In this document: one piece after another, positions 42,995 through 54,031 of the stretch | How the letters are laid out: every line of letters begins with the position of its first letter | Position numbering within the stretch: position 1 is the stretch's first letter | Assembly: GCA_963575645.1 (NCBI GenBank) | Contig: OY754473.1 | Coordinates: 6,386,001 to 6,450,000, forward strand | Length of the DNA stretch: 64,000 nt | Direction of reading: 5' to 3' | Source: Xanthostigma xanthostigma | Taxonomy: Eukaryota; Arthropoda; Insecta; Raphidioptera; Raphidiidae | Made by a program: the position numbers and the translations under genes | Notes under the pieces: generated by a model | The model's database searches: none | Seen by the model: only the letters and a program-made list of their open reading frames with translations | Told to the model about the DNA's origin: nothing

Positions 42995-44035
42995 TTTTAT
43001 TTTGTTCAAAAAATTAAGTTCTGATCGAATTGTGACATAATAAAAGTATTTTATTTAAATAATAGTTGCCTGCCAAACCTTGTAAACGCTGCTTTATTTG
43101 CAATATTGGTTGAGAATTAACTTGAATTTTCGTAAAGTAGTAAATTTTCAATATTTTTAATAAAGCCGTGTTAAATGAAAAAAAATACAGATTACTTCAA
43201 AACTTCAACGCTAGATACAGCGAGTTACTAAAATAAATAAATTAGCTAAACTTCGCCAATTTTCAATATTAATGAATAGAAACTTTTATGTTCAAAAAAA
43301 TTTTATTTTTTTATTTGAATATTGAATAATAAACACGAAATTCCAATAAAAAACACATTTTCATACCGTATCTTGTAAACGAAGCTTTATATGACAAAAT
43401 CTGATAGTGTGAAAAGTTTCTTATATAAAATTCTTTAGTTTTGATAACTCGTAAATTTTCCCTATTTTCCATAATAGTCGAGTAAAGTGATAAAATACAA
43501 ATTACTATTGTAATTTATATGGACAAAAAGACTTCAACGATGGTAAGACGGGTAACCCGAAATACTTATATCGGCGGTAGCTGGTCTATTTTCAATAATT
43601 CGGCATTATTGAAAAGAAACTTTTTTGTTCAAAAAAATAAGCTTTATTGTATGATTGAATAATAAATACGAAATTCTAATAAAAAACATATTTTCATGTC
43701 ATATCTTGTAAACGAGGCTTTATATAAAAAATTCGGTAGAACCAAAAACATTTCTTATATAAAATTCTTTAATTTTTGTAACTTGTAAATTTTTCGTATT
43801 TTCCATATTAGTCGAGTTATATAATTTTTTGTCGTCCGTCATTTTCCCTACGCGGTAGATCGTTGAACTAACAAACTGACTATTTGGCAGCGAACTAGTT
43901 CACTCATCTGAACTAGTTAGTTTGCGAACTACACAACTCTACAGTGGTTATAACTCGTTTATTTTAAATGTTTTCACATTTATAAAAATTACTTTTTTGT
44001 TCCAAAAAATAAATTTTGTTGGAATATTAAATAAT
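42995..44035. repeat. degenerate tandem repeat, ~280-370 bp units
   Basis: The word TTGTTCAAAAAA(A/T) occurs near 43011, 43290 and 43625, and as TTGTTCCAAAAAA near 43996. CTTGTAAACG(C/A)(T/A)GCTTTAT-like words are near 43079, 43374 and 43704. AATAATAAA(C/T)ACGAAATTC lies near 43325 and 43670. Three to four diverged units. A Helitron interrupts it at 44046. No coding sequence. Confidence 0.6.
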
Positions 44036-44045
44036 CATATAGGTA

Positions 44046-44642
44046 CCTATATTAATACGCTAAGGTTAAAGATGTTTGCCTCCCTTTTTAGGAAAAAACC
44101 TCACAATTTCTCCACATAAATTATATATCATTTTACAGATAAATGCTTGCTCTACTGACATCGACAACTAAAAAAATTATTATTGCTTTTGTTTCTGTAA
44201 AATAATTAAAATACAGCAACGCTGAACAACGTCTGCCATCTGACGGCTTTAATTTTGAAACAACGTCAATACTTCGATCTGTCATCTGACCTTCATATTG
44301 TAATACAACAGACACAATACTGCATACTGCCATCTGACGGCTTTAATTTTGAAACAGCGAGCAACGCTGAACAACGTCACAGCAATGCTGCATGATGCCA
44401 TCTGACGGCTTAGCTCAACGCTTTTGCTACTTGCGCCTCTATACGACAATTTTAGTAAAATATTTCTTCGATCTGTCATCTGAGCTTCATATTGTAATAC
44501 AACAAAAAGAAGAACGTTATAAGCAGTGTGCAAAATTAGAAACGAATTGAATACCTGCAACCATATTTAATAAATAATTTTGTAAAGTGATAATTATTAT
44601 ACCTACTTATTTAGTGCGAAAAATTCGAACAGGTCACACTAG
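44046..44642 (+). mobile_element. Helitron-B, copy 3
   Basis: Body and 3' end (GTGCGAAAAATTCGAAC, ...CACACTAG before T) match copy 1. The first bases are altered (CCTATATTAATACGC instead of TCATATATATTAATACGC). The 3' hairpin has two mismatched positions. Confidence 0.85.
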
Positions 44643-45164
44643 TAACTTCTTATTTGTATTTTGCAATAACTGAGAGGAAGGATCAAAAAACTTTTAGCAC
44701 TTTCCAATTAGAACGTGAAACCTTTAAACAAAAAAAACGGCTATTTTCAAACCACTGAATAAAAAATAGTAGTAGCTTAGGCATAATTTTTATTTATAGT
44801 TTATTTATGTTAGATTATCGTTAAAATCGGCAGTTAACAGCACTCGGTAAGAAACAAAACACTGCTATTATTTTTAATTAAAAATCTCCACGGCCATGTT
44901 TATAACGAAAAAATGGGTGGGTTTTTTTTAATAGTGCCGCATGACTACTCGTGTACATTTTTATGTTCACTTTTAAATACAGGTGTATTTTTATATAATT
45001 AAAAGTGTGAACTGGCTTCTGATTAAATTTTCTGAGCCATAAAATGTGTCCCGAATAATTAGATCAGACTAAAGAAACGAGGGTGTTTCAAAAGTTTTAC
45101 TACCGTTTAAGAAAAATGAAATCATCAGACCGTAAAACCATAATTATTTATCAAATAGTAAAAA
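44643..45164. other. unassigned stretch
   Basis: No gene or repeat recognised. Confidence 0.35.
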
Positions 45165-45440
45165 TTATCAACCAATTTTTTCACACTGTATGTTGACAAA
45201 AAATTATAAAATTATAATTCTATAGAGTATAGATGATGTTTCGGTCCGGATTAGGACCCTCTTCAGAAATAATCTAAAAAATATAAAAATAAATTAGTGT
45301 CGATACTTATTTTCTAATAGAATTAAGATTGAATTTTTTATTTTTGAAATATATCAATGAAAAATTAATAACAAATTCGGACCGAAACGTTATCTATTGA
45401 ATTATTGAATTATAATTTTACAAATTATATTGTAGCAAGT
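45165..45440. repeat. foldback D, copy 4 (degraded)
   Basis: ATTATCAACCAATTTTTTCA, GTTGACAAAAAATTATAAAA, the loop GGTCCGGATTAGGACCCTC and an inverse-arm word GGACCGAAACGTTATC are D motifs. Outer ends are missing. Confidence 0.55.
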
Positions 45441-45896
45441 TTTGTTACATTAACTTACTCTCTCTTTTTTGTTATATTGTCAAAATTAGTTTTCTTAGCT
45501 ACGTTGGAAAAATGAATGTTGTTATTATTTTGGAAAAATTTAATTGATTAATTTCTTCTCTAGAGAAAAACCATTTTACGAATTATTTATAATTCAATTA
45601 AAGCGTTTTATTTTATTTAAGTAAGAACTTAATAGTGCTTATACAATATATACAGAAACCTTCCTCGTTTATCGCTCTTTCTATTAGTGAAAACCGTAGG
45701 AAAAACCGTTTGGTCGTTTTTTGAGTTTATTGCGTTCAGACAGACAGATGCGGCGGGGGACTTGTATATAGAAGATTTGTACAAATTTCGTCAAGTATTG
45801 TTGAGCTATTTTCGAAATACCGACAACAAAATTTGAATTAATCTGCCACCGATTGCATATCATTATTATTTTTATGAGGTTTGTCTATCAACAAAG
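45441..45896. other. stretch with a 3'-end fragment of a common insect repeat
   Basis: 45650-45775 contains AAAACCGT(A/T)(G/T)GAAAAACCGTTT, TTTTTGAGTTTATTGCGTTC, AGACAGACAGATGCGG and CGGGGGACTTG. This is a common interspersed-repeat signature in insects, probably LINE-derived. The rest is unassigned. Confidence 0.4.
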
Positions 45897-46208
45897 TATA
45901 GTACGCGCCACGAATCTAAAAGGCTCGGAAGTTAGATGCGAATGCAGGCTTGCGCTTGTACAGTCCGTTGAAAAACTACAAACTCGCAACTCAACAATAC
46001 TAAAATAACAATAACAACTTGACAATAGCGTTCTCGAGTGTACTTCAAAGCAGGAAAGCGACAAAGGCGATCACGGCCAATCACCAACGAGCGCACGTTC
46101 CGTGCAGGTATCTGGGGAGTGGTGGAAGTATCAACGGCTCTAAATTGTGCCTTTGCGACGCTGTTTGGACTAACTTCCGAACCTTTTAAATCCGTGGCGC
46201 GTATTATA
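45897..46208 (-). mobile_element. MITE-A, copy 5
   Basis: TIRs TATAGTACGCGCCACGAATC and inverse; interior in reverse orientation. Short deletion before GATCACGGCCAATCACC. Confidence 0.85.
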
Positions 46209-46665
46209 ATTGTTATAAAAATACATCTTATATTCACTTGCCCATCTTTTTTTAGCATGTAGTCTATTGACTTCCGAATCGCCTATATATAAAATAAATA
46301 ATTGGCCACACTGTGTATAAAACTTGGTCATTAACCATCGACAAGTGTGTATTACATTATTCTGACACCGAAAATAAAAATTGATTAAAATCAAAATCCC
46401 CTATGTCGTTACATAACGTAACTAGACATAGTTGGTAGCACTGGTGGTCTCGCTAACTCGTCTATTCAATATATCGGTACGGTTGCTAATTAGATACCTC
46501 ACATATCGACAGGTTTGTTACCCTACTAATCAAGGCGGGGCAAAGTAATAGACACTGCGCCAGGAGTTTGCAAAATGTGAGGTTCTCGGTCTGTTATAAG
46601 ATCGCGGAACTATGACAGCAGGAATGTCCTCATAGACAGGACATAACATTGATCCAGAGTGGGGG
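46209..46665. other. unassigned stretch
   Basis: No recognised gene or repeat. Confidence 0.35.
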
Positions 46666-46673
46666 ATGCACAC

Positions 46674-46872
46674 TAGGGCCCGATCCAGCTATTTCGCCGC
46701 TCCGGGCAAAATCATATTTGCCACCTTTTACCCATGCGTTGTTTCATAGATGCGGTGTATTTTTTTTTTTTTGTTTAACCATCTTTCAAATTTTCGCCGC
46801 CGACGCCGCGCCGCCCCCAATTTTACCGCCCCGGACATTTGCCAGGTTTGCCCACCCCTAGATCGGGCCCTG
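46674..46872. mobile_element. hAT MITE, perfect 8-bp duplication
   Basis: Ends TAGGGCCCGATC and, inverted, CAGGGCCCGATC. ATGCACAC is duplicated exactly at 46666-46673 and 46873-46880. It has inserted at the border of repeat L copy 5. The frame of 70 codons inside is not a gene. Confidence 0.85.
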
Positions 46873-47205
46873 ATGCACACGATGTTTTGAAACTGGCTTT
46901 GTAGATGGGTTTGATGCGCGCGCAGTGACAGTTCGAACGCTAATCAGAAGTGAACGTTTATTGTCTCTCAACGGAACGCACACTACGACGTCATGATGGT
47001 TTGTGGGCGTTTTTGTATCGCCCACGTGACACAATACTGTTTCCTGATTGATTCTTGTTCAAAAAAGCACGCAAAATATAGCCGCGGGTCTAATTTTTAA
47101 AATCCAGTCCTTGATCACGCACGCGAGCCCGCAGTGACGTCATTTCAATGTTCGTAGCTAGCGCGCTAGCCAGCACAAGTCCCAGCAGTGAAAAACGAGT
47201 CTCGT
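46873..47205 (+). mobile_element. repeat L, copy 5
   Basis: GCACACGATGTTTTGAAACTGG, GTGACAGTTCGAACGC, TTTATTGTCTCTCAACGGAA and GCCCACGTGACACAATAC, then the right terminus GAGTCTCGTGTGC. Closest to copies 1 and 6. Confidence 0.6.
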
Positions 47206-47813
47206 GTGCTACAAATCGCGCGGATTGTTTCCGTGCCGCTTGCCCTAAATAAGGGACTCTATGCAGATTTTTTTGTTAGAGTAATGTTCCTTTTATTAAA
47301 AGCCCTCAGTCGTCAGGCTGTTATCCGAGAAAACTGTTACAAGTAGTATTAATGAAAATTAACAATAATAGCTTAGATGATTTGGGACTAGGCCGTAATA
47401 ACCCCGGTTGTTGGTGGCATTAAAAAAATAAAAGTGGCCACACTAAAAAAAAATTCTAGAATCTCTGGTTTTTACAGTAGTTATATAATTAACACATCTA
47501 AATTATGTCTTTTAACTTTAATTAGATATCTAAAGACTGAACTTTAATGTAAGGCAGCAGTTTAAGTAATTAATTAAGTTTTTTTTTCGATTTGCAACGA
47601 TTTCAGTAAGGAAACACGATCCGATATGTCAATAAAAACAAATTAATTGGAATTTTAATTTTTTTAACTGTATCGATCAGAAAACTATCGATTTTAAAAT
47701 TAATAAAAAAGAACGTATCATCAAATTTATGATACAAAAGAATTTTTAACGTAATGTTTAAAAATTTACGATGATCTCTTATAAAATCCATTTTAAAACG
47801 ACTCACCTATACC
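47206..47813. other. unassigned stretch
   Basis: AT-rich; a 67-codon minus frame at 47603-47806 is low-complexity. No feature. Confidence 0.4.
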
Positions 47814-48163
47814 ATGTAATCTGACCTTCATATTGTAAATACTGCATACTGCCATCTGACGGCTTTAATTTTGAAACAGCGAGCAACGCTGAACAACGTC
47901 ACAGCAATGCTGCATGATGCCATCTGACGGCTTAGTTCAACACTTTTGCTACTTGCGCCTCTATATTATGACAATTTTAGTAAAATATTTCTTCGATCTG
48001 TCATCTGAGCTTCATATTGTAATACAACAAAAAGAAGAACGTTATAAGCAGTGTGCAAAATTAGAAACGAATTGAATACCTGCCATCATATTTAAAAAAT
48101 AATTTTGTAAAGTGATAATTATTATACTTATTTAGTGCGAATAATTCGCACAGGTCACTCTAG
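47814..48163 (+). mobile_element. Helitron-B, copy 4 (5'-truncated)
   Basis: Starts inside the element at TGTAATCTGACCTTC and runs to the hairpin and CTAG before T. Confidence 0.85.
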
Positions 48164-48505
48164 TTTATCAAATAATTTAATATTCACAAATTAATAGATA
48201 CACTAAGAATACCTACAATAATTAAAAACCTAAAATAATATACGAATATACAAAAATTGAATAATTAATTATTAGCTTTTTCCCGGTCGATTTTGAATCC
48301 CTACTCTGAAGTTAGGCGGAGCACTTCGAAACGAGATTGTTAGTAGTAAACACGTGGCGTATACAAATACAATATGTAATCATAAAGCATGTTTTCGAAA
48401 CAATTGTATTTAAAACATTTTTGTTTCCCAAAAGTAACATTTTTTTTAAATAAGTTATTAATAATAATTATTTCAAAACTAATAATTACTTTGATAAAGC
48501 GCGAT
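48164..48505. other. AT-rich stretch downstream of the exon
   Basis: If the exon at 48506-48670 is real, this is where its minus-strand 3' untranslated region would lie. No clear AATAAA-type signal stands out among the A/T-rich words. Confidence 0.3.
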
Positions 48506-48670
48506 TCAATTGATTCCTCCATCTCCATGCTTATATTGATACGTCTCGTGGCTCACGACTGGGAAAGGGTTAAACAGCACTTCCTGCCGGGATGTGTCAA
48601 ATAACTTCCGGGGTTCGTCGTCTTCTCCAATGTTTGGAATCACCAGTAACTGCGTGGCGTGGCAGTTAAT
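48506..48670 (-). CDS. candidate terminal coding exon of an unknown host gene
   Basis: On the minus strand a good splice acceptor (polypyrimidine tract, then TTATTATAG, ending at 48671) is followed by 54 codons open in one frame only, ending TGA at 48506. The other two forward frames stop within ten codons. The peptide includes QLLVIPNIGEDDEPRKLF and NPFPVVSHETYQYKHGDGG, varied in composition and unlike the low-complexity frames elsewhere here. The block is GC-richer than its flanks and matches no repeat in the window. Phase 0 at the acceptor; the in-frame codon before it is TAG, consistent with an intron. I do not recognise the family. The upstream exon would lie at higher coordinates but was not found. 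Confidence 0.5.
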   Translation of the reverse strand: MNCHATQLLVIPNIGEDDEPRKLFDTSRQEVLFNPFPVVSHETYQYKHGDGGIN

Positions 48671-48672
48671 CT

Positions 48673-49330
48673 ATAATAAAAAAACATGTATCAGATAATA
48701 TTTAATATTGCATAAAAACGACATTTTTTAAAATATAATATATAACTACAAGAACGGTTAGTTAATTTTTAAAATCCTGAAGAGAGTACAATTGATCATT
48801 GCCATTAAAAAACTTAACAAAAAAAACATTAATACTTTTTTGTTTTTAAGGAAGAATGTTAAAAAAATGAAGCCTTGCAACTGTTTTGTATTTTTCAAAA
48901 TGAAGGAATCAACCACCATTTTAAATTAATAATTAATTTTTCTTACAACTGTTTATTTTAGAAAAAACGAAAAACTTGCAGGAACCAAAAGCAGGATGTT
49001 AATTCTTCAGCATTCTCTCTTAAGTCAATTGGTTTACTAAGATAGCAGTAATGACCGTAATATGATGAATGACGTCACAAAAAACGTGTGTATAGAAATA
49101 AAATATGTATACCGCTTTTTTACGTTACGGTGATGCCGCCGCTACGAAACAAGGGAGTAGATATGGGGGGTAAAGAGGGTAATTACCCCCCATGATCATA
49201 ATAATAAAAAAAATAAACTGAAAATAATACGAATACCTACCTGGCTAAAAAATAAATTTAGAAATACTTTTTTAAAAGTAATTTGTAAAATTAGTTTGGG
49301 AATTAATAATTTGCTTGACACCTTCCTTCG
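48673..49330. other. AT-rich stretch, candidate intron
   Basis: Starts with the acceptor of the exon above (minus strand). Otherwise no gene; a GGGGGGTAAAGAGGGTAATT word near 49167 is unassigned. Confidence 0.3.
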
Positions 49331-49711
49331 TGATTACGGGTTCGAATCCCGGCGAAGCAGATGTGACTAGGACTTTTTCCTACTGCCTCTGACCGAGAAA
49401 CGATAATTCCTGTACCGGCCATCTTGTTGAGGTTTTCCATGGTTTCCCTCAATAATTTCAGATAAATATCGAGATGGTTCCTTATTCAAGGCCATGGCCG
49501 ATTACCTGTCAAACTCCTATGCTCAAAATTTGTCTACCTTATCCTAATTTCCTAAAAATCCCTTCATTCGCCCATTGTTATAAATTAAGTTAAAGTTTAA
49601 AAACTGTAGAAAAAAACGGAAAGTGTGGTAGAAAAAAAATAGTAATGATGCGAATGGCGTCTGTTATGACATAAAGTCGAAAAACGGACGTTAAACGCAT
49701 TATTATTATTA
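49331..49711 (+). mobile_element. SINE-C, copy 4 (5'-truncated)
   Basis: Starts near the B box (GGGTTCGAATCCCGGCG), lacks the A-box head, and runs through the body to an (ATT)n tail at about 49699-49711, where a Helitron-B has inserted. Confidence 0.8.
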
Positions 49712-50200
49712 CTAGCGTGACCTGTGCGAATTATTCGCAATAAATAAGTATAATAATTATCACTTTCCAAAATTATTTTTTTTTTTAAATATGTTGCAGG
49801 TAATCAATTCGTTTCTATAATTTTGCACACTGCTTATATCGTTCTTCTTTTTGTTGTAATTGTAAAAGAAATATTTTACTAAAATTGTCATATAGAGGCG
49901 CAAGTAACAAAAGCGTTGTTCAGCGTTGCCCGTCAGATGGCAGTATGCAGTATTTACAATATGAAGGTCAGATGACAGATCGAAGTGTTTACGTTACGCT
50001 GTCAGATGGCAAACGTTGTTCAGCGCTGCTGTATTTTAATTAATTTACAAAAACAAAAGCAATAATAAATTTTTTAGTTGTCGATGCCAGTAGAGCAAGC
50101 AATTATCTGTAAAATGATATATAATTTATGTGGAGAAATTGTGTGGTTTTTGCTAAAAAGGAAGGCAAACATCTTAAACCTAGCGTATTTTTATATATGA
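49712..50200 (-). mobile_element. Helitron-B, copy 5 (internally shortened)
   Basis: Both ends present (CTAG at 49712 preceded by A; GA at 50200 followed by T on the plus strand). About 100 bp shorter than the full copies, with the inside rearranged around CCATCTGAC words. Inserted in the ATT tail of SINE-C copy 4. Confidence 0.85.
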
Positions 50201-50635
50201 TTACGACCGCTATGTTACGCAACAAACATCTCAAGAAACCAAGATCGTCGTTCCTATGCGAGTTTAGTTTTTTAGAAAGAGTCGAATAAATATAGTTTTA
50301 GACAAATGCGCTAGCCATGGGGTGCCGGGCGTGTCAGTCACTTCAGCAACTGACCCGTTATAGCGAAACCCGCACAATTCGAGCTGACTCGAGATAGCAG
50401 ATCTCTTATAAAGTCTATGATTAATTTACAGCGCGAGCTATCACCTCAACAGCCGACAACAGCTCTCGCTCATTTGATTTATTATCGCCTATGTCTAGCG
50501 TCAACAAGGCAATAACCACGCGCAAAACACACGGAGATAATCAAACAATAGCGGTCAATGCGGTACACTTTTGACATTTCTTATCATTCCGACACCAAGG
50601 ATAAGCGGATTGAAACCAAATTTTGGGAGGTTTAG
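50201..50635. other. unassigned stretch
   Basis: GC-richer than average, without a persuasive open frame. A short repeat J fragment (GCGGATTGAAACCAAATTTT) lies at 50605-50630. Confidence 0.35.
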
Positions 50636-50722
50636 GTTATGTATTACGGAATACGTTATCACGTAAAACTATCGTCCGTAAACCGACTTTACAGACAACC
50701 ATTTTTTTTTTCGTAACTAAAA
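50636..50722 (+). repeat. ~85-bp repeat P, copy 1
   Basis: Nearly identical to 60646-60728: GGTTATGTATTACGGAATAC, GTTATCACGTAAAACT, GTCCGTAAACCGACTTTACA and GACAACCA, with very few differences. Similarity ends in a T-run. Unknown nature. Confidence 0.65.
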
Positions 50723-50789
50723 ATTACATTTACAAATAATACGGATTTATGAAAGTGTTTGGTAAACTTGTCAAATCGAACAAAGTTTT

Positions 50790-51255
50790 GAAGGGGAGTT
50801 ATCGGTGTGGCGAGCGAAGTGGTCAACAATAGTTGCTGCGGAATGGCCCACTACACTACTAGAAGCGCTGGACAGCTGTTACGCAGTAATGTTTCCCATG
50901 ATTCACAAGCTAACTGTCAATACTCGTGACGCTACCTGTGTCGACGGCGACACCAGAGCGTACTTTTTCCTTGTTGAGGAGCCTAAAAACATTGGGACAG
51001 TCACGACTGACTGGATTAGCCTTGATGAGCGTTCATCGTGATGTCGAGATCACTCCAGAGATCGTTGTCACGCGCTTTATTTCTGGTGACAATCCGCGTC
51101 GGTTGTCTTTTAATTAAATTTTTTATTTATGTTAAATTATACTATAATAAGCATATTATATTATTTTACATAAATAAAGTTGTTACTTATTGTCTCTGGT
51201 CCAGAGTTCGACCCCCCCCCCACCCCGAAGTGAATTCCTGGCTACGGCCTTGGTC
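50790..51255 (+). pseudogene. hAT transposase C-terminal remnant with 3' end
   Basis: One frame from about 50805 reads KWSTIVAAEWPTTLLEALDS and FPMIHKL. A second frame from about 50926 reads LPVSTATPERTFSLLRSLKT, then SRLTGLALMSVHRDVEITPE and GDNPRRLSFN before TAA at 51117. Together these are the dimerisation region of hAT transposases (...LEALDxC...YPxIHxLL...LPVSTATxERxFSxLRRxKTxLRSTM...RLxGLALxxxH). Against the family it has a frameshift near 50920 and has lost about five residues after LKT. The RNase H catalytic core upstream is absent. The C-run and CCTGGCTACGGCC at 51210-51250 resemble a hAT 3' end like that of the MITE at 37579. Confidence 0.75.
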
Positions 51256-51654
51256 AGAACTGCAACCAACACTATCGTACTATAAAAAAATGTATACAAT
51301 ATTGAAAATTCAAATGCATATGTAATATTATGCATAGTACATCGGTACCAGCGAGTCATGTAATCAAAAAGAACAAAAAACTGTTGTAAATTAACAGTTT
51401 ATTACTGCTTGGAATGTTAAACTTACTTTGCTTAAACAGTTTTGCCGCTCCTATGTCCACCCTATATTAATCAAGATCGTACATATTATGTAGATACGCC
51501 AACCAGGGCCGTAATAAGGCGGGGACGGCGGGTGCACACGCCCGGGGCTCACCCGCGAGGAGCGTCTTCAGAAAGGCCCCAGAATGATCGAAAAAAAGCG
51601 AGTGTGCTTTAGACCACAAGACTGAAGTAAAACTTCTTCCTGCCATATATAATA
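51256..51654. other. unassigned stretch
   Basis: CCAGGGCCGTAATAAGGCGG near 51505 is the kind of end seen on hAT MITEs, but its partner is not found before the Helitron. No gene. Confidence 0.35.
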
Positions 51655-52252
51655 TCATATATATTAATACGCTAAGGTTAAAGATGTTTGCCTCCCTTTT
51701 TAGAAAAACCCTCACAATTTCTCCATATAAATTATATTTCATTTTACAGATAATTGCTTGCTCTACTGACATCAACAACTAAAAAATTTATTATTGCTTT
51801 TGTGTTTGTAAATTAATTAAAATACAGCAACGCTGAACAACGTCTTCCATCTGACGGCTTTAATTTTGAAACAACGTCAACACTTTGATCTGTCATCTGA
51901 CCTTCATATTGTAATACAACAGACACAATACTGCATACTGCCATCTGACGGCGTTAATTTTGAAACAGCGAGCAACGCTGAACAACGTCACAGCAATGCT
52001 GCATGATGCCATCTGACGGCTTAGCTCAACGCTTTTGCTACTTGCGCCTCTATATGACAATTTTAGTAAAATATTTCTTCGATCTGTCATCTGAGCTTCA
52101 TATTGTAATACAACAAAAAGAAGAACGTTATAAGCAGTGTGCAAAATTAGAAACGAATTGAATACCTGCAATCATAATATTTAAAAAATAATTTTGTAAA
52201 GTGATAATTATTATACTTAATTAGTGCGAATAATTCGCACAGGTCACACTAG
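51655..52252 (+). mobile_element. Helitron-B, copy 6 (full length)
   Basis: TC after A, hairpin GTGCGAATAATTCGCAC, CTAG before T; nearly identical to copy 1. Confidence 0.9.
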
Positions 52253-52639
52253 TATAATAATGAAACAATAATATTCGATAATATATTTTGATTAGACATC
52301 CTGATTTAACGACACAATATAACCTCACTTTGTAGCACATATCTACAAACACGAATTGTTTAAAATATAATTTTTTTTTTGTTCGTTTACGACTGACGCC
52401 GAGACAAACAGAAATTCTAGATACCTATATCAAAAAAATACTCGAAAAATTGCGTAAAAACGAAATTGCAGACGAATAAAAAATTGTATTCATATCCGAG
52501 ATTATTAAGAAAATAAAAAGTTAGAGCTATCCAAAAAAAATAAAAAATCCTCTCAAGATATACGTTAAAATTCAGAGTCGAATCTAAATTTTTTTCTGGC
52601 AGCTGACCAAGGAGGGCTCTAAACACCGAATCACGTAGA
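52253..52639. other. unassigned stretch
   Basis: AT-rich; no recognised feature. Confidence 0.35.
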
Positions 52640-52800
52640 GCAGCCATTGTGGACTGCGGCGCCAGTAAAGAAGCTTACATATCAAAAATTACAAGGAAAA
52701 AACTAGACGGCGATCCGGTGTCTCCTCTTTCAAAGACGCTACTGCAAACATTCGAGTTACAAAGTAGCCGTATAGTGCTATACTCCATCACGACGTAACG
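52640..52800 (+). pseudogene. doubtful retroelement protease-like fossil
   Basis: A short stretch encodes RRAAIVDCGASKEAYISK, which loosely resembles the active-site region of retrotransposon aspartic proteases (LxDxGAxxxxIS). It is an isolated, broken fragment with no LTRs, and the family cannot be named. Confidence 0.2.
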
Positions 52801-53078
52801 GCATCCGGTGACTGCGATCATCTCTATAATGAAGTCTCGAATGAAATATGTCGGTTTGCCGCTCGTTTTTAATTGACTCGCGCAATTATAATCTATTACA
52901 CTATATGCACAGTGCGGATCAGATTTTTGTTGCGAGTTACTTGATTAATTTGGATCATTAGCGATATGATTTATTAACTGGTGGAGATGTTCGGAATGAG
53001 TAAGGTGCCGCGACTTGTAGAAGGCCGCGCGAAGTCATTTAGGGGTGTATGAACTTTCAACAGACCTCGTATATTTCA
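52801..53078. other. unassigned stretch
   Basis: No recognised gene or repeat. Confidence 0.35.
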
Positions 53079-53579
53079 CTAGTGTGACCTGTGCGAATTA
53101 TTCGCACTAAATAAGTATAATAATTATCACTTTACAAAATTATTTTTTAAATATGATTGCAGGTATTCAATTCGTTTCTAATTTTGCACACTGCTTAAAT
53201 TGTTCTTCTTTTTGTTGTATTACAATATGAAGCTCAGATGACAGATCGAAGAAATATTTTACTAAAATTGTCATATAGAGGCGCAAGTAGCAAAAGCGTT
53301 GAGCTAAGCCGTCAGATGGCATCATGCAGCATTGCTGTGACGTTGTTCAGCGTTTCTCGCTGTTTCAAAATTAAAGCCGTCAGATGGTAGACGTTGTTCA
53401 GCGTTGCTGTATTTTAATTAATTGACAAAAACAAAAGCAATAATAAATTTTTTAGTTGTCGATGTCAGTAGAGCAAGCAATTATCTGTAAAATGATATAT
53501 AATTTATGTGGAGAAATTGTGAGTATTTTTCTAAAAAGGGAGGCAAACATCTTTAACCTTAGCGTATTAATATATATGA
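53079..53579 (-). mobile_element. Helitron-B, copy 7 (deletion between internal repeats)
   Basis: Both ends intact. About 94-97 bp shorter than the full copies, with a single GCCATCTGACGGC-type block where the full copies have two. This is as expected after deletion between the two direct repeats. Confidence 0.87.
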
Positions 53580-53699
53580 TTTTGCAGAATAGGCCAGGGT
53601 TTCCCAGCCTGGGGCCCGCTGAGAAAAATAAATAAAATTACGGAAGTCAAAATTACAAAACCAACACGGATTCAATAAAAATTTTAATACAGTCGAACC

Positions 53700-54020
53700 T
53701 GGAAAAGCAAGAGTTCAAGGGGACCGCGATCTTTTTTCGCTTAATGGAGGTTTTTCACTAACCCGAGTTTCTAGCTTATAGAGGTATAGGAGTGGCTTTT
53801 CTCACTTATAAAGGTCTATAAAAAAACTATACAAAAACAATGTTAGTTAGTTCAGCTATTTATAGCTCATTCTTAAATTTCGCGGAACTATTAATACGTT
53901 CGACTATCACTTATAGAGGTACAGAGGCAAGTAGTAGTCTCAGTTATAAAGGTCCATGAGTGAAAAACGCCTTTCTTCTATAGATGTTTCTGTTTCTCAC
54001 TTATAGAGATTTTAGAGGGT
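53700..54020 (+). mobile_element. pogo-like MITE, right end lost
   Basis: Starts TA-CAGTCGAACCTGG, a Tigger/pogo-like end. The interior carries about six variants of CTCACTTATAGAGGT. No right inverted end before MITE-A at 54032. Confidence 0.5.
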
Positions 54021-54031
54021 TACAAAGACGA

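Noticed and set aside
46649-46861. 70-codon GC-rich frame
   Set aside because: Entirely explained by a hAT MITE with an exact 8-bp target duplication.
52640-52800. Intact retroelement or host protease gene
   Set aside because: Only a short isolated motif with no LTRs or neighbouring domains; kept only as a low-confidence fossil.
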